Position numbers and translations under genes: made by a program. DNA of 40,232 nt from a virus, in the IMG/VR virus record IMGVR_UViG_3300020156_000016, positions 1 through 40,232 of that record; one strand, written 5' to 3'. The notes beneath the pieces were generated by a model that saw nothing but the letters and a program-made list of their open reading frames with translations, made no database searches and was not told the origin of the DNA. Numbering within the stretch: position 1 is the first letter of the stretch; the number at the start of each line of letters is the position of its first letter. Shown piece by piece: positions 36,388-40,232 of this stretch.

Positions 36388-37937
36388 CACCAGCCACCCG
36401 AATCTTCGAATTCGACATCAAAGCTCTTAAGCCGCCACGTCGCCCGCTGCGTCGTCTCAAACTTGATCGCCACGTAGCGCCATGCCTGCAGGGTGTCAAT
36501 CTTGTAGGTTGAGCCGATCACGAACGGTTGCGGAGCGCCCCAGGTTGTGCCGGCCGCGAGGTCATTGGTGCCGCCGACGGTCACGTAGACGGTGCCGCTG
36601 CCCTCGATGCGCGGACGGATGGACTTGACGAGCTTGATCCGGGTCGAGTCGCCCAAGTCCATGCCCTCGCGCACGACATAGGCGCTGTAATCCGCGCCGT
36701 CGAACTGCTTGGTAGAGTCAACGAGGTACAGCTTGGTCGAGTCGTCGGCCATCACCATGCGCTGGGCGGCTTGGGTGTAGTCGGTGTAATTGAAGGCGTC
36801 GGCGTCTTCCTCGAACGTGCCGGAATCGGTGTCGAACGACTCGCCGGCCGTCGCGTCGATCACACCCGAGGCAGCGTGGCGGATGCCGGGAAGCTCGCGG
36901 AACGTCCAAGTGTTGCTTTCCCAGTTCCAGACCAGCGCCATGTTCGGGATGTCCGAGCCGGTAACCGGGATGCACACCCAAATCTCCGATTTCGTCGGAT
37001 GGGAGGCAGCAAACGAGCGCTGGTAATACTGCCCGTCCATGTTCGACTGCAACCAACGGCGCATGCGGGCGCTGATGATGCTCTGCACCTGGGCGCCGTT
37101 GAACACGAAAATATCGCCCTGCCCCAGCACCAGATGCCCGCCCGGGAACGGCGCAATGCAGTTCAGTGCCAGCGCGCCGGCCTGCGTTGAAAGCGGGTCA
37201 GAGAATCGGTAAATGTCCGGAGCGCCGATATAGCTCATCCGGTAGATGGACGACTCCTTGTAGCAGTAGAAGTTATCGGCCAGCGTCGCGCCGTCTATCA
37301 GGCGATCCGGCGTCGCTGTCAGGTTATTCCTACCTGAATCCTTCGTCGCGTCAGTCAGCGACCACGAGGACGGCACCGAGCCAGGATCTGCCGGGTGCGA
37401 CCACCAGACCATGTGCGGGTAGTTCGTGCCGCCTTCGGTGATGTTCATCGCGATCAGCGAATACCGGAACGAGCGCAGCGACTTGCAACGGGTCGTGGAC
37501 GCGGTCGGCCAGTTGGACAGATCGGCAGCCTTGCCCGAGCCACCCCACTGTTGAGGTACGTCCGTACCGTTATTGAGAATCGCCACGCCACCCAGGACAC
37601 AGCCCGACCAGACGTTCTCAGCCGTCGCGGTGTAATTCACATCATTGCCGGCCGTCTGCCGCGTGATGTTCGTGTGCGTGTTGCCCGAGACGCTGTAAAT
37701 CTTTTGTGCGCCTGCATAGAGCCAGCGGCGAGATGCACCATCGCTGTACGGCTGCAGGAAGTACGGCTCAACGCTCGGCGGGTCGTAAATGACCTGGTGC
37801 CCCTTCATGCGCTCCACGAAGCCATCGCCAAAGCGCACATTGCGCCCGTCAGACCATGCGCCCATCGGCAATTCATGCGCAAAGGCGTCACGAATCACGC
37901 CGTATTGACCGGCGTTCTCTACTTTGACGATTGGCAT
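36387..37937 (-). CDS. Tail stopper / packaged-DNA stabilisation protein (P22 gp10-like)
   Basis: A 516-residue protein with the opening GVIRDAFAHELPMGAWSDGR, NVRFGDGFVERMKGHQVIYD and a beta-propeller-like body (repeats such as YSVSGNTHTNI, EIWVCIPVTGSDIPN, WRLKSFDVEFED). This matches the gp10-like hub proteins that plug the portal-adaptor and anchor tail fibres or needle in short-tailed phages. Length is within the range known for the family. It follows a small membrane protein gene by three bases. Confidence 0.8.
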   Translation of the reverse strand: MPIVKVENAGQYGVIRDAFAHELPMGAWSDGRNVRFGDGFVERMKGHQVIYDPPSVEPYFLQPYSDGASRRWLYAGAQKIYSVSGNTHTNITRQTAGNDVNYTATAENVWSGCVLGGVAILNNGTDVPQQWGGSGKAADLSNWPTASTTRCKSLRSFRYSLIAMNITEGGTNYPHMVWWSHPADPGSVPSSWSLTDATKDSGRNNLTATPDRLIDGATLADNFYCYKESSIYRMSYIGAPDIYRFSDPLSTQAGALALNCIAPFPGGHLVLGQGDIFVFNGAQVQSIISARMRRWLQSNMDGQYYQRSFAASHPTKSEIWVCIPVTGSDIPNMALVWNWESNTWTFRELPGIRHAASGVIDATAGESFDTDSGTFEEDADAFNYTDYTQAAQRMVMADDSTKLYLVDSTKQFDGADYSAYVVREGMDLGDSTRIKLVKSIRPRIEGSGTVYVTVGGTNDLAAGTTWGAPQPFVIGSTYKIDTLQAWRYVAIKFETTQRATWRLKSFDVEFEDSGGW

Positions 37938-37940
37938 GGT

Positions 37941-38276
37941 TTATTTGCAGTGGCAGCCGCTCGGATCGAAGCGGTCAAGAAGCGTGGAGCAGAACCAACG
38001 GGCAACGTGATAGCGATAGCCGGTCGAGTTCTTGACGTGATAGCTCAGCGTGCCGGTAACAAGCCAGCCGCGAGGAATGTCAAAAAGGATGAATGGGACG
38101 ATGACGAAGTTGACGAGCGCATCAAGCAGATAACCGGGGGCCAGCACCAGCCACGCGAAGGCCTTGATCGCGCCTTGCAGCTTCTGCGCATCGTTTGCGC
38201 GCTTCAGGTTCATCACCGCGAGGTAATAGACCCAGAGCACGTAAAGCGCCACAACCGGAGCAATCAGCCAAATCAC
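37941..38276 (-). CDS. Small membrane-associated protein of the tail region
   Basis: A 111-residue protein with a GTG start (38274-38276) coupled to the preceding stop (GTGA). Two hydrophobic segments are visible: residues 1-22 (IWLIAPVVALYVLWVYYLAV) and about 42-70 (AWLVLAPGYLLDALVNFVIV). A Cys/His-containing tail (GCHCK) follows. Proteins of this kind occur between tail fibre and stopper in related phages; role unknown. Confidence 0.65.
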   Translation of the reverse strand: MIWLIAPVVALYVLWVYYLAVMNLKRANDAQKLQGAIKAFAWLVLAPGYLLDALVNFVIVPFILFDIPRGWLVTGTLSYHVKNSTGYRYHVARWFCSTLLDRFDPSGCHCK

Positions 38277-38662
38277 AGCTGCCCCCGGAGCTCGGCAATT
38301 TGATCATCCAAGGCCTTAACCTTGGCGTAGTACGGCACCCCGGCCAGAACCTGCTCCAAAGTCACGACGTTTTCCGGCGTACTCATCGAAGCCGCCAGCT
38401 CGGCCGCCTCTTTCTCCATAAGGCGGAGCTCCAGTTCTCGCGATCCGCGATTGAGCATGCTGTCGCGCTCAAGCTTGTCGATCTGCGCGAGGATTGCCGC
38501 ACGCTTTACAGCCTGGTCTTCCGCGCCAGGCGTAAATACAGCGCCGTCCCACAAGTCTCCGATCCGTGCGCCGTCCCCGTTGACGAGGTTGGGCAGGAAA
38601 TCAAGCGAATCCACTTCGATAATGTTGGCGACCTTGCCGCCCTCAATGACCGCCGCTCTCAT
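38273..38662 (-). CDS. Tail fibre-associated or assembly protein
   Basis: A 129-residue protein starting MRAAVIEGGKVANIIEVDSL, the usual beginning of small proteins next to phage tail fibre genes (chaperone or fibre-cap types). The C-terminal half is coiled coil (VKRAAILAQIDKLERDSMLN; LRLMEKEAAELAAS). The ATG overlaps the tail fibre's TGA (ATGA), so the two proteins are made together. It may fold or attach the fibre. Confidence 0.75.
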   Translation of the reverse strand: MRAAVIEGGKVANIIEVDSLDFLPNLVNGDGARIGDLWDGAVFTPGAEDQAVKRAAILAQIDKLERDSMLNRGSRELELRLMEKEAAELAASMSTPENVVTLEQVLAGVPYYAKVKALDDQIAELRGQL

Positions 38663-40122
38663 CAGCAAATCCCCCAAATACGAAGTTCGCCGCGTGCGCC
38701 CGCCCCAGATGCCGTCCCGGTCCGAGTTGCGCCGCCCCCGCCCCCTGGCGCAGTGCCATCTGCGCCATTCGTGCTATTACCAGCAGCCCCGCCACTGCCG
38801 CCAACCTTGCTAGTGCCAGCAGATCGAATTGTTCCGGCGCCATCCACCCCACCACCGGCGCCACCGCCATAGATGCTGCCGCCAGAGTCGGTTGATACAT
38901 TGGTGGACGCACTTCCGCCACCCCACACTGCGTTTTGCGCCGTGGTGTTGTCCTGCCCACCTTCAAAACCTTTAACATTGCTGCCAACCATCGCAGCCCC
39001 GACGCCGATGGCGCCGCCTCCTGCGGCCGTTGTGTTTGCATATACCGTGAAGCGGGTTCCCAGACTTGTGTTTCCGCCGACGTTCCCGGCAGCAGCAGTT
39101 GTGACCGCTGCGCCGCCGGCGCCAATCGTCACAGTCTCGGTTGCAGACAGCCCGGAAGTAAGGAAGAAAAACTCGCCACACCCCCCCCCGCCACCACCAA
39201 CGGCCAGCGATGAGCCTCCGCTGCGCTGGCCTGATGCCCCGCCGCTCCATGCCAGCCCTCGAAATGCGCCATATCCCGGCGGCTTAGTGAACGTCCCCGA
39301 GGAAGTGAATGTTTTGAGGAAGGGAGTCAGAACGACGGAATAGAAACTCGTGCCGTCACAGAAAACAATGCGCGCCTCGCCGGGGTACATCACGAAACTT
39401 GTCATCCCGTCGATTGTCTCGGAGCCGTTCGGGTCGAAGGTTATGTCGCCGGTGCCGCCGTTGCGGATATAGGTCGCCCATGAACTGCCGAGGGTTGCTG
39501 CTGCGGTAAAGGAAAGCGTGAAGGTCCCGGTGCAATCGATTAGCTTTTCCTTGTCGGTCGCGGCCAGCGTGTAAGAACTGTTCTTTGCCGCGTATCCATT
39601 GATGCCAGCAAAAGCCCACTGCAGTGTCGTTCCAGTGCTTTGGAGGAACCTCCCTGCATCGCCGGGCGACGTAGGGTAAGCCGTGCCGAGGGAAAGCTGG
39701 TCAATGTAGTTCTTCGTCGGCGCCATCAACCGGAACTCAGTGCCGTTGTAGATGGCGGCGTAGATCGAGCCGGACGCAAGGTCGCCGGCCACAAGAGCCG
39801 AACCGTCAATGCGCTTGATGTCCTTCGCGCCAAGGCCGGAGACGTTGATCGTCGCCGCGCCGGTATTCGCTGCCGTGGGCGAGAAAATGACCGAAAGGCG
39901 AGAGGTATAGGACGGCAGCGCGTTCGTCGGAGTGACAGTGTAGGCATTCGCCGAGCCGCCATCCGTGCCAGTGACGACGACTCCGCCAGCAAAGCCAGCA
40001 AACGCGTTCTTGATCGTCTTCTTGAGCAGCCGCAGATGATCGTCAGCCGTCGTGCGAGAATCCGCGCCGTCAGGGTTCGTTACGACCAGATCGGCCGGGT
40101 AGTTTCCGGTTTCGAGTGCCAT
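38662..40122 (-). CDS. Tail fibre
   Basis: A 486-residue protein. The first 110 residues resemble the virion-binding end of phage tail fibres (DHLRLLKKTIKNAFAGFAGG near residues 26-45). A beta region with IYNGTEFRLMAPTKNYIDQL follows, and after about 280 an extremely glycine-rich domain (GGGGGGCGEFFFLTSGL; GGGAIGVGAAMVG; GGSIYGGGAGGG) ends in ARGELRIWGIC. Glycine-rich ends like this are seen in fibre tips that bind the receptor. Its start directly follows the connector stop across the join. Confidence 0.85.
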   Translation of the reverse strand: MALETGNYPADLVVTNPDGADSRTTADDHLRLLKKTIKNAFAGFAGGVVVTGTDGGSANAYTVTPTNALPSYTSRLSVIFSPTAANTGAATINVSGLGAKDIKRIDGSALVAGDLASGSIYAAIYNGTEFRLMAPTKNYIDQLSLGTAYPTSPGDAGRFLQSTGTTLQWAFAGINGYAAKNSSYTLAATDKEKLIDCTGTFTLSFTAAATLGSSWATYIRNGGTGDITFDPNGSETIDGMTSFVMYPGEARIVFCDGTSFYSVVLTPFLKTFTSSGTFTKPPGYGAFRGLAWSGGASGQRSGGSSLAVGGGGGGCGEFFFLTSGLSATETVTIGAGGAAVTTAAAGNVGGNTSLGTRFTVYANTTAAGGGAIGVGAAMVGSNVKGFEGGQDNTTAQNAVWGGGSASTNVSTDSGGSIYGGGAGGGVDGAGTIRSAGTSKVGGSGGAAGNSTNGADGTAPGGGGGATRTGTASGAGARGELRIWGIC

Positions 40123-40232
40123 TTAGCGAACTCCGCGAGGTTTGATTTGCATGCCCCCCGTAGACGGGAAGCGCTTGCGCTCATCCGAGCGCTGCACCGA
40201 GCCAAGTGCCGTAACAAGATCATTTCCGACCA
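40106..40232. repeat. Terminal direct repeat (copy 2)
   Basis: Identical to 1-127. It contains the start of the tail fibre gene region and, beyond 40122, the 3' part of the connector gene already annotated at 18-635. Confidence 0.95.

Noticed and set aside
38662-40122. A diversity-generating retroelement acting on the tail fibre, as in Bordetella phage BPP-1
   Set aside because: No reverse transcriptase gene exists in the complete genome, and I see no template/variable repeat pair.
40106-40232. Biological terminal repeat of the phage
   Set aside because: Exact length of 127 and continuous gene order across the join fit an assembly overlap better; kept only as an open possibility.

Overview
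The window is one complete, circularly permuted temperate phage genome. Bases 1-127 recur exactly at 40106-40232, so the unit genome is about 40,105 bp and the genes run across the join. The virion genes point to a short-tailed (podovirus) particle: a 699-residue portal, a SU10/DUF5309-type capsid, an acidic scaffold, a connector, a P22 gp10-like tail stopper and three large glycine/alanine-rich proteins that look ejected with the DNA. The moderately high GC, the phage protein families and a tRNA-Val(CAC) at the presumed attachment site suggest a betaproteobacterial (Burkholderiales-like) host. That host call is inference.

Layout is lambda-like but mirrored. A compact immunity region (15.0-18.4 kb) holds cI (+) and a cro-like gene (-), which diverge around three 14-bp operators. 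A second pair of the same operators covers a near-consensus promoter at 18.35 kb. The leftward (minus) transcript goes cro, a tR1-like terminator, replication and nin-type genes (gpO-like protein, NinB, HNH protein, a Dam methylase), a run of tiny coupled genes that includes a prepilin-like protein, then a Q-like gene with a pR'/tR'-like promoter-terminator pair at 8.3 kb. Late genes follow: TerS, TerL, portal, decoration, scaffold, capsid, connector, then across the join tail fibre, stopper, ejection proteins, holin, lysozyme and a second holin, ending at 29.79 kb.

The rightward (plus) early operon (18.4-27.2 kb) carries a Sak4-like ATPase, an SSB-like protein, a Gp157-like protein, several patchwork accessory proteins, a second Dam methylase, an excisionase-like protein and a tyrosine integrase. 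The integrase stop codon lies inside a complete tRNA-Val gene that has its own promoter. Integrase arm-type repeats follow, then a GIY-YIG protein and small accessory genes up to the convergent end of the lysis cassette.

Most unusual parts: (1) a serralysin-type zinc metalloprotease with RTX and DUF4214-like repeats in the position where lambda carries rexAB; (2) a LexA-like box beside an Arc-like gene, combined with a cI repressor too short to carry an autocleavage domain; (3) a phage-encoded type IV prepilin-like protein; (4) two Dam-type methylases about 80% identical in the two opposing early operons; (5) a leaderless cro promoter and mirrored lambda-style operators; (6) a self-contained tRNA gene at attP; (7) a 31-residue membrane-peptide gene with its own promoter, placed against the late operon.
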